64,000 bases of DNA. Source: VBDM01 sp035499735. GTDB taxonomy: Bacteria > Pseudomonadota > Gammaproteobacteria > Burkholderiales > SG8-39. Shown here piece by piece: positions 8,571 to 17,864 of the stretch; position 1 is the first letter of the stretch, and every line of letters starts with the position of its first letter. The translations under genes were made by a program, and so were the position numbers. Location: NCBI GenBank assembly GCA_035499735.1, contig DATJYC010000051.1, positions 186,001-250,000 of the forward strand. Reading direction: 5' to 3'. The notes under the pieces were generated by a model. The model was not told where the DNA came from. It made no database searches and was given only the letters and a program-made list of their open reading frames with translations.

Positions 8571-9801
8571 AGCTCTTCGCGTCCTCTATCACCTTGCCGT
8601 CGTTCGGGAGCTCGCCAGGCCGCACGAGCGCCACTTCGCCGCGCAGCTTGGTGACGCTGCGCAAGCTGTCCTCGATCGCCCGGGCCAGGCCTGCCGAGGG
8701 CATGCCGCGAACCTCGCAGCGCAGCGTCATGCGGTCGCTGCCGCCGGGGTTGTCCACGACCAGCCGCGCCTTGACTATCTCGGCGTGCCGCTTCGCGATC
8801 TCGGCGACCTGCGCGGGGTGCACGAACATTCCTTTCACCTTGGTCGCCTGGTCGGCGCGCCCCAGCCAGCCGCGGATACGGGTGTTGGTGCGCCCGCAGG
8901 GGCTCGCGCCCGGCAGCACCGCCGAGAGATCGCCGGTGCCAAAGCGTATGAGAGGGTAGTCCGGATTCAGGCTCGTGACGACGACCTCGCCGATCTCGCC
9001 GTCGGCGACGGGCTCGCCCGTGCCGACGCGCACGATCTCGAGGATCAGACCCTCGTCGAGAATCATGCCCTCGAGGGCCTCCGACTCGTAGGCGATCAAC
9101 CCGAGGTCGGCCGATCCGTACCATTGCAGCACGCGTATGCCGCGCTCGGCCCAGCCCGCGCGCAGCGCCGGGGGAAGGTACTCGGCGCCGACCGATCCCT
9201 TCTTCAGGCCGCCGATATCCGCGCCCGATTCGTCCGCCTTCTCGACGATGAGCTTCAGGAACGACGGCGTGCCGATGTAGCAGCTGACCCGAAGGTCGGC
9301 GAGCGTGGCGACCTGCGTCTCGGTCTGCCCGACTCCGGCCGGCACGACCGTGCAGCCCAGCGCGAGCGCCCCGGCCTCGAGCATGGCGCCGGCCGGAGTG
9401 AAGTGGTATGCGAAGGTGTTGAGCGCCGTGTCGCCCCGGCGAAACCCGGCGGCAAAGAGCGCGCGCGCCGTGCGCCACCAGTCCCGGCCGCTCCCGCCCG
9501 GATCGTAGATGGGCCCCGGAGAGACGAAGATCCTGCCCAGGCTCTCCACGGGCGCGGCGTTCAGCCCGCCGAAGGGACGCTCCGCTTTCTGCAGCGCCGC
9601 CAGTTCGGACTTGCGCGTGACGGGCAGCGCGGCGAGCGCCTTGCGGTCGCGTACCGCGGCCGGGTCTACGCCCGAGAGAATGCGGGCCCAGCCGGGAGCG
9701 TTGCGCTTCGCGTGCGCGATGTGGCCCGGGAGCGCTCCCATCAGCGACGCTTCACGCTCGGCCGGGTCGCGGGTCTCGTGGCGGTCGTAGTACTCCGGCA
9801 T
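8563..9801 (-). CDS. Phenylacetate-CoA-ligase-like AMP-forming ligase
   Basis: A 412-residue member of the PaaK branch of adenylate-forming enzymes. It lacks the classic serine/glycine-rich P-loop and instead has the degenerate VSPGPIYDPGG, the HFTPAG and GTPSFLKLI segments, QWYGSADLGL (A5-like motif) and RFGTGDLS (A7), then a C-terminal domain with RIRGWLGRADQATKVKGMFV. It should activate an aromatic or other carboxylic acid to its CoA thioester. The specific acid cannot be read from sequence. No paaABCDE ring-oxidation genes are near, so phenylacetate is not implied. It lies between the Bug receptor and the hydrolase in one operon. Confidence 0.85.
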   Translation of the reverse strand: MPEYYDRHETRDPAEREASLMGALPGHIAHAKRNAPGWARILSGVDPAAVRDRKALAALPVTRKSELAALQKAERPFGGLNAAPVESLGRIFVSPGPIYDPGGSGRDWWRTARALFAAGFRRGDTALNTFAYHFTPAGAMLEAGALALGCTVVPAGVGQTETQVATLADLRVSCYIGTPSFLKLIVEKADESGADIGGLKKGSVGAEYLPPALRAGWAERGIRVLQWYGSADLGLIAYESEALEGMILDEGLILEIVRVGTGEPVADGEIGEVVVTSLNPDYPLIRFGTGDLSAVLPGASPCGRTNTRIRGWLGRADQATKVKGMFVHPAQVAEIAKRHAEIVKARLVVDNPGGSDRMTLRCEVRGMPSAGLARAIEDSLRSVTKLRGEVALVRPGELPNDGKVIEDAKSYG

Positions 9802-9811
9802 GGAGCCGGAC

Positions 9812-10771
9812 CTAGTCGAACTTCGCTCCGGACTCGCGGATCACCCGCGCAGTCACTTCGGTCTCTTCGCGCAGGAAAGCCGCAAAGGCTTCGGGCGAGG
9901 CCGAAGCCAGAGCCTCGGTTCCGTCGCCGGCGAGCACCTGCTTGAGCTTGGGGTCCTCAAGTGCCTGTACCGTCGCGTGGAACAGCCGCAGCGCTATATC
10001 GCGCGGCAGGCCGGCCGGCGCAAAGAATCCGTACCAGATCGAAACGTTGTAGCCGGAGAGCCCCGCTTCCTCCATCCCGGGAAGTCCCGCGATAAGTGCC
10101 GAGCGGGCGCGAGTCGTGACCGCGATCCCCCGCAGGCGGCCGCTATGGACCAGCGGCATCACCGACGGCGCCGTGGCGAAGGTCACCTGCGTGTCGCCGG
10201 CGAGTACCGACTGCACCGATTGCCCCCCGCTTTTGTAGGGCACATGGACCATCTGCACGCCCGCAAGCGCGCAAAAGAGCGTGGTCGCGAGATGCGGCAG
10301 CGAGCCGTTGCCGGAAGTGGCGTAGTTGAGCTTGCCGGGTGACGCTTTCGCCTCGGCGACCAGGTCGGCGATCGAGGCTACCTTCAACGACGGATTGACG
10401 GCCACCACCAGCGGCGAGCTGGTGACCTGGGTGAGCGCGACGAAATCGCGCGCGGTGTTGTAGGTGACGCTCCTGTTGATGAGCGGGTTGATGATCATGC
10501 CGCTCTGGCTCGCGATGATAATGGTGTAGCCGTCGGGCGCGGCCCTGGCGACGAAATCGGCCGCAACGCTGGAGCCTGCGCCCGGCTTGTTCTCCACGAT
10601 CACGCTCTGACCGAGCGCCCGGGCGAGCGGGTCGCTCATGGTGCGGGCGATGATGTCGGCGGCTCCGCCCGGGGCGAAGCCGACGATCAGGTGGACCGGC
10701 TTGATGGGGAAGGCCTGCGCGAAAGCGCCTCCCCCGACCGCGAGCGCGAGCAATGCGGTGAGGGATCTCAT
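9812..10771 (-). CDS. Bug-family (TctC-like) periplasmic solute-binding protein
   Basis: A 319-residue receptor with signal peptide RSLTALLALAVGGGAFAQ. The Bug hallmarks are all present: the FAPGGAADIIAR loop, ENKPGAGSSVAADFVA, ARAAPDGYT, and VPYKSGG in the centre. Bug proteins bind carboxylic acids in the periplasm and are hugely expanded in Betaproteobacteria, especially Burkholderiales. The tctA/tctB membrane partners are not adjacent. Its location inside an ABC-importer/CoA-ligase operon suggests it senses or delivers the same class of organic acid; this is inference. Confidence 0.92.
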   Translation of the reverse strand: MRSLTALLALAVGGGAFAQAFPIKPVHLIVGFAPGGAADIIARTMSDPLARALGQSVIVENKPGAGSSVAADFVARAAPDGYTIIIASQSGMIINPLINRSVTYNTARDFVALTQVTSSPLVVAVNPSLKVASIADLVAEAKASPGKLNYATSGNGSLPHLATTLFCALAGVQMVHVPYKSGGQSVQSVLAGDTQVTFATAPSVMPLVHSGRLRGIAVTTRARSALIAGLPGMEEAGLSGYNVSIWYGFFAPAGLPRDIALRLFHATVQALEDPKLKQVLAGDGTEALASASPEAFAAFLREETEVTARVIRESGAKFD

Positions 10772-10784
10772 CCCTTTCTCCTCG

Positions 10785-11579
10785 TCAGGCGAGCCACCGC
10801 TTCCGGCGGCGGTAGTGTTTCACTTCCTTGAAGCTCCTGCGGGCGCCGGAGGCGATTCCCAGGTAGAACTCCTTCACATCCTCGTTCGCGGCGAGCTCCG
10901 CGGCCGCGCCGTCCATGACGACGCGGCCGTTCTCCAGTATGTAGCCGTAGTCGGCGTACCGCAGAGCCACGCTGGTGTTCTGCTCGGCGAGCAGGAAGCT
11001 GACTTTCTCCCGACCGTTGAGGTTCTTCACGATGCCGAAGATCTCCTCCACGACTTGCGGAGCCAGGCCCAGGGACGGCTCGTCGAGCAGGATCATGCTC
11101 GGGCGCGCCATGAGGGCGCGCCCGAGCGCGGTCATCTGCTGCTCGCCGCCCGACGTATACCCGGCGGCGGTCCCGCGACGCTCCTTCAGCTTCGGGAAAT
11201 AGCCGTAGACCCGCTCGAGGTCCCGCGACAGCTCCGGCCGACCGGCGGCGCGGGTATACGCCCCGGTCAGGAGATTCTCCTCTACGGTGAGGTGGGCGAA
11301 GCAGTGCCGGCCCTCCATCACCTGAACGACGCCCAGCTTGACCAGCGCGTCTGGGCTCAGCCGGTCCACGCGCCTGCCGCGAAACTCTATCGTCCCCTTC
11401 GTCACATCGCCGCGCTCGGCGCGAAGCAGGTTCGAGATCGCCTTGAGCGTCGTGGTCTTGCCCGCGCCGTTCGCCCCCAGCAACGCGACGATTTTTCCTT
11501 CCGGTACCGATAGGGAAACGCCTTTCAGGACCAGGATGACGTGGTCGTAGATGACCTCGATGTTATTAACGGTCAGCAG
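10785..11579 (-). CDS. livF: Branched-chain-amino-acid-type ABC transporter ATPase, second subunit
   Basis: About 264 residues with Walker A GANGAGKTT, signature YTSGGEQQM, Walker B ILLDEPSLGLAP and the switch region LLAEQNTS. It energises the importer formed with livG, livH and livM. The start is odd: homologous proteins begin LLTVNNIEVIYDH, but no in-frame ATG, GTG or TTG lies there. The best candidates are CTG at 11579, about 9 bases after an AAGGAAGG ribosome-binding sequence, or CTG at 11588 overlapping the receptor stop (CTGA). I chose 11579. A sequencing change of an original ATG (now GTT at 11582) is the alternative. The C-terminus KEVKHYRRRKR is typical of the subfamily found with acyl-CoA synthetase genes. 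Confidence 0.85.
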   Translation of the reverse strand: MLTVNNIEVIYDHVILVLKGVSLSVPEGKIVALLGANGAGKTTTLKAISNLLRAERGDVTKGTIEFRGRRVDRLSPDALVKLGVVQVMEGRHCFAHLTVEENLLTGAYTRAAGRPELSRDLERVYGYFPKLKERRGTAAGYTSGGEQQMTALGRALMARPSMILLDEPSLGLAPQVVEEIFGIVKNLNGREKVSFLLAEQNTSVALRYADYGYILENGRVVMDGAAAELAANEDVKEFYLGIASGARRSFKEVKHYRRRKRWLA

Positions 11580-11584
11580 AACCT

Positions 11585-12910
11585 TCAGCCTTCCTTGGCG
11601 CAGTCCCTCGGCGTTATGCCTTTCTCCTTGGCGTACTTGGCCGCGGATTCCTCGATCATCGGGCGCACGATCGATTGGTCCGAAGCGATCCAGTCGGTGA
11701 CGGTATTCCATTTCTTGCCGTCCCACTGCAGGAACTTCACCGCGCCGCCGCCCTCGTGGTCCATGCAAGACACCTTCAGCCCCTGCATGAAGCCCGTGGC
11801 GCCGAGCTTCTTCAGTTCCTTGTCGTCGATGTTGAGGTGCTCGAGGCCCCAGCGCATCTGGTCGCCGGTCATCGGCTTGCCCTTGCCGTACCTCTCCTGT
11901 GCCGTGCGGATCGCCTCGACGGTGACGATTCCGAAGACGACGCCGCGGTTGTAGTAGATCGAGCCGACGCGCGAGCGGTCCTCCATCTCGCCCTTTCCCT
12001 TGGTGTAGACGAACTTCTCGATCTCCTTGATCACGGGATAGTTCGATCCCGAAACGTTGAACGCCGCCGCGTAGAAGCCCTTGGCCGCGTCTCCCGCCGG
12101 AATCACGTCCTCCTCGGCGCCGCTCCACCACACGCCCACCATCTTGTTCCGCGGGAAGCCCACCTTGGCCGCCGCCTTGAGGGCCGTCGGGTTCATCACG
12201 CCCCAGCCGCGCAGGATCACCCAGTCGGGCTTGATCTGTCGGATCTGCAGCCACTGCGCCTGCTGCTCGTTGCCCGGATGGGCCACCGGAATATGCGTGA
12301 CCTCGAAGCCGTACTTCTTCGCCTGGGCGTCGAGGACGGGGATGGTTTCCTTGCCGTAGGCGGAATCGTGATAGAGGTTCACGATTTTCTTGCCCTTGAG
12401 CTTGTCCAGGCCGCCTTCCTTGGAGGCGATGAACTTTATCTTCGCGGTGTTCTGGCTCCAGTAGTTGGTGATGAGCGGGAAGACCCAGGGGAACACCCGG
12501 CCGTCGGAGGCGTCGGTGCGGCCGTAGCCGATCGACACGATCGGAATATGGTCCGCGGTGCCCTTGTCGATGAGGGAATAGGTGATCCCGGTCGACAGCG
12601 GCATGATCAGCGAGGCTCCCGTCGGGCCGTCCTTCTTCAGGCGCTCATAGCACTCAACGCCGCGGGCGTTGTTGTATTCGGTCTCGCACTTCTCGTACGT
12701 GAGCTTGACCCCGTTGACCCCGCCGTCGCGGGCATTGACCATGTTGATGTAGTCGATGTATCCCCCGAAGACGCCCGAGCCTCCGGCGGCATACGGCCCG
12801 ACCCAGTACCCGGCCATGGGAATGAACTGCTCGTTCTGCGCGTGCGCGGCACCTGCGGCGGCCAGCGCCGCGAGCCCGAGCCATGCGGCTTTGCCGAATC
12901 TCAGCGACAT
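11585..12910 (-). CDS. ABC transporter periplasmic receptor, LivK-like
   Basis: A 441-residue type I periplasmic binding protein with signal peptide cleaved after GAAHAQ. It has the Leu/Ile/Val-receptor layout: NQ-rich start with GGYIDYINMVNARDGGVNG, then YNNARGVECYERLK, VVLYHDSAYG-like KIVNLYHDSAYGKE, and IRQIKPDWVILRG. It is longer than LivK (about 370) and belongs to the group commonly encoded beside FadD-like ligases, where ligands are often aromatic or short-chain acids instead of amino acids. An AAGGAGG ribosome-binding site precedes the ATG. The 76-base gap to livM behind it is the longest inside the operon. Confidence 0.9.
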   Translation of the reverse strand: MSLRFGKAAWLGLAALAAAGAAHAQNEQFIPMAGYWVGPYAAGGSGVFGGYIDYINMVNARDGGVNGVKLTYEKCETEYNNARGVECYERLKKDGPTGASLIMPLSTGITYSLIDKGTADHIPIVSIGYGRTDASDGRVFPWVFPLITNYWSQNTAKIKFIASKEGGLDKLKGKKIVNLYHDSAYGKETIPVLDAQAKKYGFEVTHIPVAHPGNEQQAQWLQIRQIKPDWVILRGWGVMNPTALKAAAKVGFPRNKMVGVWWSGAEEDVIPAGDAAKGFYAAAFNVSGSNYPVIKEIEKFVYTKGKGEMEDRSRVGSIYYNRGVVFGIVTVEAIRTAQERYGKGKPMTGDQMRWGLEHLNIDDKELKKLGATGFMQGLKVSCMDHEGGGAVKFLQWDGKKWNTVTDWIASDQSIVRPMIEESAAKYAKEKGITPRDCAKEG

Positions 12911-12986
12911 AGGAACCCTCCTTGGTTGGCCTGAACTCGCTGTTCTTTTTGTTATCCGATGAATAACCGTGACTAATATAGCCCAA

Positions 12987-14093
12987 TCAGTGGGGGAACG
13001 GCCAGAGCCTGAGCTTCTCCTTGGCGATCTGCCACAGGCGCGCGAGGCCGAGCGGCTCGACGGAGAGGAAGAACACGATCAACGCTCCGAAGATGATCAG
13101 CGTCAGGTTCGACACCAGCCCCGAGGGGAGCGTCAGGCCGAAGGAGCGCTCGATCGCGTTCGCCGAGAGGTCGAGAAAAATCGGCAGCAACACGATGAAG
13201 GCGGCTCCGAGGAACGATCCGAGGATGCTGCCCACGCCGCCGATGATGATCATGAAGAGGATCCTGAAGGAGAGGTCGAGCTCGAACCCGGCGGGCTCGA
13301 CCGTCCCCAGGTAGGCGAAGGCGTAGAGAGCGCCGGCGACGCCGCAGTAGAACGAGCTGATCGCGAAGGCGAGGAGCTTCGTCCTCATGATGGGAATTCC
13401 GACCACTTGGGCCGCGACGTCCATGTCGCGCACCGCCATCCAGGCGCGGCCGGCGGCGCCGCGCACCATGTTCTTCGCCGCCAGGGCCAGGACGCACACG
13501 ATCGCGAGCACCAGCAGGTAACGCTTCACCGGCGTGTCGATTGCCCAGCCGAAGACGGCTATCTTCTGCGCGGTGATCACCCCCGAGGTGCTGTAGTTGG
13601 AGAACCAGCCGAACTTGGTGAGCGCCCACACGACGAAGAACTGCGCGGCTAGCGTCGCCACCGCGAGGTAGAAGCCCCGGATGCGCAGGCTGGGCAGCCC
13701 GAACACGATGCCGACGACGGCCGCCACGCCGCCCGCGAGAATGAAGGACATCAGCATCGGCATCCCCGGGACGCGCAGCTCGAAGTTGTAGGCCGCGAAC
13801 GCCCCGACCGCCATGAAGGCGGCGGTGCCCAGAGACAGCAGGCCCGCGTAGCCGGTCAGGATGTTCAGTCCCAGCGCCGCCAGGGAGAAGATCAGGAAGG
13901 GGATCAGCACGCCGCTGAACCAGTAGTTGAAATCGATCGCCACGGCGAGGCCCGGCGTCGCGGCGGCCAGTGGGACGCCCGCGAACGCGAAGACGAGCAG
14001 GGCGACGATCGCGACGCGGTCCTGGCGGATCGGGAAGAGCTGCTGGTCCGCGGCATAATCGGTCTTGAACTGTCCGGTTTCGCGGTAGAGCAT
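12987..14093 (-). CDS. livM: Branched-chain-amino-acid-type ABC permease LivM
   Basis: A 368-residue membrane permease. Around ten hydrophobic segments are visible, with the family signatures LNILTGYAGLLSLGTAAFM and the EAA-like loop GRAWMAVRDMDVAAQVVGI, then GVGSILGSFLGAAF. I set the start at ATG 14093 (MLYRETGQFKTDY), two bases after the livH stop; the frame is open further upstream but there it is only livH read out of phase. It pairs with LivH to form the translocation pore. Confidence 0.92.
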   Translation of the reverse strand: MLYRETGQFKTDYAADQQLFPIRQDRVAIVALLVFAFAGVPLAAATPGLAVAIDFNYWFSGVLIPFLIFSLAALGLNILTGYAGLLSLGTAAFMAVGAFAAYNFELRVPGMPMLMSFILAGGVAAVVGIVFGLPSLRIRGFYLAVATLAAQFFVVWALTKFGWFSNYSTSGVITAQKIAVFGWAIDTPVKRYLLVLAIVCVLALAAKNMVRGAAGRAWMAVRDMDVAAQVVGIPIMRTKLLAFAISSFYCGVAGALYAFAYLGTVEPAGFELDLSFRILFMIIIGGVGSILGSFLGAAFIVLLPIFLDLSANAIERSFGLTLPSGLVSNLTLIIFGALIVFFLSVEPLGLARLWQIAKEKLRLWPFPH

Positions 14094-14095
14094 CT

Positions 14096-14989
14096 TCAGA
14101 CCCGATCGATGCGGCGCTCGCCGAAAAGTCCCTCGGGGCGAGCGAGAAGGAACAGGAGCGCGAGGGCATAGGGGAACCAGGATTCGATTCCGCCGCCGAC
14201 GTGCGGCCCGATGTAGACCTCCGCAAGCTTCTCGGATGCGCCGACGATGAGCCCGCCCACGATTGCGCCGACCACCGAATCGAGGCCCCCGAGAATCAGC
14301 ACGGGGAGAGCCTTCAGCGCGAGGAAAGTGAGGGCGAACTGCACGCCGTTGCGCGCCCCCCAGAGGAGTCCGGTGACGAGCGCGACGAACCCCGCGGTGA
14401 TCCAGACGATCACCCAGATCCTTTGCAGCGAGATGCCCACGGCCAGCGCGGCCTGATGGTCGTCGGCGACGGCGCGCAGCGCCCGTCCGGTGCGAGTCTT
14501 GTTGAAAAACACCCCGAGCACCGAGACCAGCGCCGCGGCGATCCCCGAAGCAGCCAGGTCGAACTTGCTCACGTTCATGCCGGTGCGGTCCATCAGCCAC
14601 TCGATCGGCTCGTCGGCGATGCCCAGGTCGAGCGCGCGGACGTTCGCGCCCCAAGCAAGCTGGGCGATGCCCTCCACGAAGAAGGACAGCCCGATGGTGG
14701 CCATGAACAGCGTAATCTGCGGCTGGTTGACCAGCGGGCGCAGCACCACGCGCTCGGTCGCGAACGCAAGCGCCACCATCACTGCGAGAGCGAGCGCCAC
14801 GGCAAGCCAGAACGGAGCGCCCATGGAGATGAAGCCCACCGTCGTGAGCGCGGCGAAGAACACCATCGCCCCTTGGGCGAAGTTGAATACCCCCGACGCT
14901 TTGTAGATCAGCACGAAGCCGAGCGCGACCAGCGAGTACATCACCCCCGCAAGCAGCCCGCCGATCAGCACCTCGAAGAAGAATTGCAT
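14096..14989 (-). CDS. livH: Branched-chain-amino-acid-type ABC permease LivH
   Basis: A 297-residue permease with about eight membrane segments. The N-terminus GLLAGVMYSLVALGFVLIYK followed by NFAQGAMVFF is the LivH signature. The cytoplasmic ATPase-contact loop is GRALRAVADDHQAALAVGI, and GLDSVVGAIVGGLIVG marks the C-terminal half. It starts one base after the livG stop and is followed two bases later by livM, so the importer genes are tightly co-transcribed. Confidence 0.93.
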   Translation of the reverse strand: MQFFFEVLIGGLLAGVMYSLVALGFVLIYKASGVFNFAQGAMVFFAALTTVGFISMGAPFWLAVALALAVMVALAFATERVVLRPLVNQPQITLFMATIGLSFFVEGIAQLAWGANVRALDLGIADEPIEWLMDRTGMNVSKFDLAASGIAAALVSVLGVFFNKTRTGRALRAVADDHQAALAVGISLQRIWVIVWITAGFVALVTGLLWGARNGVQFALTFLALKALPVLILGGLDSVVGAIVGGLIVGASEKLAEVYIGPHVGGGIESWFPYALALLFLLARPEGLFGERRIDRV

Positions 14990-14990
14990 G

Positions 14991-15779
14991 CTAGTGGGCG
15001 ACTCCCAGGTACGCGTCGATGACGCGCGGGTTCCTGCGCACTTCCTCGGGCGTTCCGTCGGCGATCTTGCGCCCGTAGTCGAGCACCACGACGCGGTCGG
15101 AGAGGTCCATCACCACGCCCATGTCGTGCTCGATCAGTACGATGGTTGCGCCCATCTGGTCGTTGACGTCGAGGATGAAGCGGCTCATGTCCTGCTTCTC
15201 CTCGATGTTCATGCCGGCCATCGGCTCGTCGAGCAGCAGCAGCTCGGGCTCGGCGGCGAGCGCGCGCCCGAGCTCGACGCGCTTCTGCAAGCCGTAGGGA
15301 AGCCGCCCGACCGGCGTCCTGCGCACGTGCTGGATCTCCAGGAAATCGATCACCGCCTCGACCTTCCTGCGGTGCTCGAGCTCCTCGCTGCGCGCGGGTC
15401 CCAGGTACAGCGCCTGCTCGAGCACGTTGCGCCGCATCTTGAGGCAGCGGCCGGTCATGAGGTTGTCGAGCACGCTCATGCCGCGGAAGAGCGCGATGTT
15501 CTGGAAAGTCCGGGCGATCCCCGCTTTCGCGGCCTCGTAGGGATCGACCTTGCGGCGCCGGCGCCCCTTGAAGGCCACGCTGCCGCCCTGCGGATGGTAG
15601 ACGCCATTGATCACGTTCAGCATCGAGGATTTGCCGGCGCCGTTCGGACCGATGATCGCCCGTATCTCGTGCTGGCGCACGTCGAAGGACACGCCCTGCA
15701 ACGCGACCACCCCGCCGAAGGCGAGCGATACGTCCTCGACCTCCAAGATCGGCGCCCCGATTTCCCTGCGCCCGGTCAC
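14991..15779 (-). CDS. livG: Branched-chain-amino-acid-type ABC transporter ATPase, first subunit
   Basis: A 262-residue ATPase with Walker A GPNGAGKSS, the Q-loop segment ARTFQNIALF, a degenerate signature LPYGLQKRVELGRAL, Walker B LLLDEPMAGM and switch histidine LIEHDM. The LivG-specific long insert after the Q-loop is present. The start is GTG at 15779, overlapping the stop of the acyl-CoA synthetase gene (GTGA); the protein then reads TGRREIGAPILEVEDV. This overlap ties the ligase to the importer. Confidence 0.92.
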   Translation of the reverse strand: MTGRREIGAPILEVEDVSLAFGGVVALQGVSFDVRQHEIRAIIGPNGAGKSSMLNVINGVYHPQGGSVAFKGRRRRKVDPYEAAKAGIARTFQNIALFRGMSVLDNLMTGRCLKMRRNVLEQALYLGPARSEELEHRRKVEAVIDFLEIQHVRRTPVGRLPYGLQKRVELGRALAAEPELLLLDEPMAGMNIEEKQDMSRFILDVNDQMGATIVLIEHDMGVVMDLSDRVVVLDYGRKIADGTPEEVRRNPRVIDAYLGVAH

Positions 15780-17728
15780 GCCGCCTTCCGCTCCCGCGCA
15801 ACGTCGTAGGTTCTCGCCTCGAGGATGCGGAGGTCGGCGGACACCGCGCCGGTCCTCCCGTCCTCGAAGCGCATCTGCGTCTCGACGAAGCAGCTTTCTC
15901 TCCCCGAGTAGAGGGCATCGACGAGCGTCGCGTACTTCTCGGCGATGTGGCGGCGGCGGACCTTGCGCGTGCGCGTGAGCTCGCCGTCGTCGGCGTCGAG
16001 CTCCTTGTGGAGAATGAGGAAGCGGCGGATCTGCGAGCCGCCGAGCGCCGCGTCGGCCGCGAGATCGCGGTTCACCTTCTCGACGCACTCACGCACCAGT
16101 TCGTATACCGCGGGCTGTGACGCGAGGTCGGCATAGCCCGAGTAGGCCAGGTTGCGCCGCTCGGCCCAGTTCCCCACGGCCGGCATGTCGATGTTGATGA
16201 ACGCGCAGACCTCGTCTCGGCCGTCGCCGAAGCACACGGCTTCCTTGACATAGGGAAAGAACTTGAGCTTGTTCTCGAGATACTTCGGAGCGAAAAGCGA
16301 ACCGTCGGCCAGGCGCCCCACGTCCTTCGCGCGGTCGATGATCTTGAGATGGCCTTCGGCGTCGAAGAAGCCCGCGTCCCCGGTGTGGAAGAAGCCCTCG
16401 GGGTCGATCGCCTCGCGGGTGGCGTCGGGCCGCTTGTGGTATTCCCTCATGACGCCGGGCGAGCGCACCAGCACCTCGCCCGAGTCGGCGATTCGCACCT
16501 CGACGCCGGGCATGGGCCGGCCGACGGTCTCGAGCTTCACCTCGCCCGAAGCGTGCATGCTCACCGTGACGCAGGTTTCCGTCATGCCGTAGAGCTGCTT
16601 CAGGTTCACGCCGATCGAGCGGTAGAAATCGAAGAGATCCGGGCCGATCGCCTCGCCGCCGGTATAGGCCACGCGGATACGCGACAGGCCGAGCACGTTC
16701 TTCAGTGGGCCGTAGACGAGAAGGTTCCCGAGCGCGTACAGGACGCGATCCCTCAGCGAGACCCCTGCCTTGCCGTCGAGGATGGTCATGCCGACGCGCT
16801 TCGCAAGGCCCATGAAGGCGTGGAACATGCGGCGCTTCAGCCAGCCGGCGTCCTCGATGCGGATCATCACCTGCGTGAGGATGCTCTCGTAGACGCGCGG
16901 CGGTCCGAAGTAGTACGTCGGCCCGATCTCGCGCAGGTCCGTCATCACCGTCTCGGGCGATTCCGGGCAGTTGAGGCAGAATCCTGCGACCAGGGACTGG
17001 GCGTAGGAGTAGAGGAAGTCTCCCACCCAGGCCATGGGGAGGTAGCAAAGCACTTCGTCCTGGTCGGAGAACCCGTCGAAAGCTACGAGCACGCGCGCGG
17101 TCGCGATCAGCGCAGCGTGCGTCTGCGCCACGCCTTTGGGATTGCCGGTCGTGCCCGAGGTGTAGAGGATCACGGCGTCGTCGTCGGGCCCGCCCTTGCC
17201 GATTTCGGCGGCGAAGAACTCGGGATTGCGCGACGCGAAATCGCGGCCGAGCGCCTGGAGCGCGTCCAGGCTCGTCAGCTGCTCCTGCGCGTAATGGCGC
17301 AGCCCGCGCGCATCTTCGAAGTAGATGTGCTTGAGCTTCGGGCACCGCGGAACGTTCTCCAGCAGCTTGTCGACTTGCTCCTGGTCCTCCGCGACCGCAA
17401 AGCCGATGTCGGCGTCCTGGAGGACGAACGCGAGCTCGGCAGCGACTGCGTCCTGGTAGAGGGGCACCGGCACGCCGCCGAGCACCTGCGCGGCCATCAT
17501 CGACCAGTACAGGCGCGGGCGGTTGTCGCCGATGACCGCCAAGCGGTCGCCGCGCCTGAATCCCTGCGCGGCGAGCCCGCAGGCGAGCGCGCGAACCTCC
17601 TCGAGCGCCTGCGCCCAGGTCCACGTCTGCCAGATTCCTAGGTCCTTCTCCCGCATGGCAGGGCGGTCGGGGCGAATTTCCGCCTGCCTCAGCAGCAGGC
17701 GCGGGAAGGTATCGGTCGATTCCGCCAA
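15776..17728 (-). CDS. Long-chain-fatty-acid-type acyl-CoA synthetase (FAA1/FadD15 branch)
   Basis: A 650-residue adenylate-forming ligase and the first gene of the long minus-strand operon. It carries the AMP-binding P-loop YTSGTTGNPKGV, the A5 motif LKQLYGMTETC, A7 FHTGDAG and the linker IIDRAKDVGRLADGSLFAPKYLENKLK region. It belongs to the COG1022 type that is often encoded next to liv ABC genes in Betaproteobacteria. The start is TTG at 17728, six bases after a GGAGGG ribosome-binding site; upstream frame extension has no coding character. It should trap an imported acid as CoA ester; true chain length preference is unknown. Confidence 0.88.
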   Translation of the reverse strand: MAESTDTFPRLLLRQAEIRPDRPAMREKDLGIWQTWTWAQALEEVRALACGLAAQGFRRGDRLAVIGDNRPRLYWSMMAAQVLGGVPVPLYQDAVAAELAFVLQDADIGFAVAEDQEQVDKLLENVPRCPKLKHIYFEDARGLRHYAQEQLTSLDALQALGRDFASRNPEFFAAEIGKGGPDDDAVILYTSGTTGNPKGVAQTHAALIATARVLVAFDGFSDQDEVLCYLPMAWVGDFLYSYAQSLVAGFCLNCPESPETVMTDLREIGPTYYFGPPRVYESILTQVMIRIEDAGWLKRRMFHAFMGLAKRVGMTILDGKAGVSLRDRVLYALGNLLVYGPLKNVLGLSRIRVAYTGGEAIGPDLFDFYRSIGVNLKQLYGMTETCVTVSMHASGEVKLETVGRPMPGVEVRIADSGEVLVRSPGVMREYHKRPDATREAIDPEGFFHTGDAGFFDAEGHLKIIDRAKDVGRLADGSLFAPKYLENKLKFFPYVKEAVCFGDGRDEVCAFINIDMPAVGNWAERRNLAYSGYADLASQPAVYELVRECVEKVNRDLAADAALGGSQIRRFLILHKELDADDGELTRTRKVRRRHIAEKYATLVDALYSGRESCFVETQMRFEDGRTGAVSADLRILEARTYDVARERKAA

Positions 17729-17779
17729 GAAGAGCCCTCCAATCCTCTCGCGAAATATTACAGCACCTGACTCGAGAGA

Positions 17780-17796
17780 CGGCGGCGAGGCCGCCG
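17780..17796. repeat. GC-rich inverted repeat between divergent genes
   Basis: CGGCGGC-gag-GCCGCCG is a perfect 7-bp inverted repeat with a 3-base loop in the 136-base gap between the acyl-CoA synthetase start (17728) and the NHL/TPR gene start (17865). It could be an operator or a hairpin in either leader. I see no convincing -35/-10 pair in this gap. Confidence 0.4.
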
Positions 17797-17864
17797 CACT
17801 GGCGCGCACCTTGCTTCGAACGGAGTTAGAATGGCCGGCATCTCGGGAATCTGGGAGGAAACCC

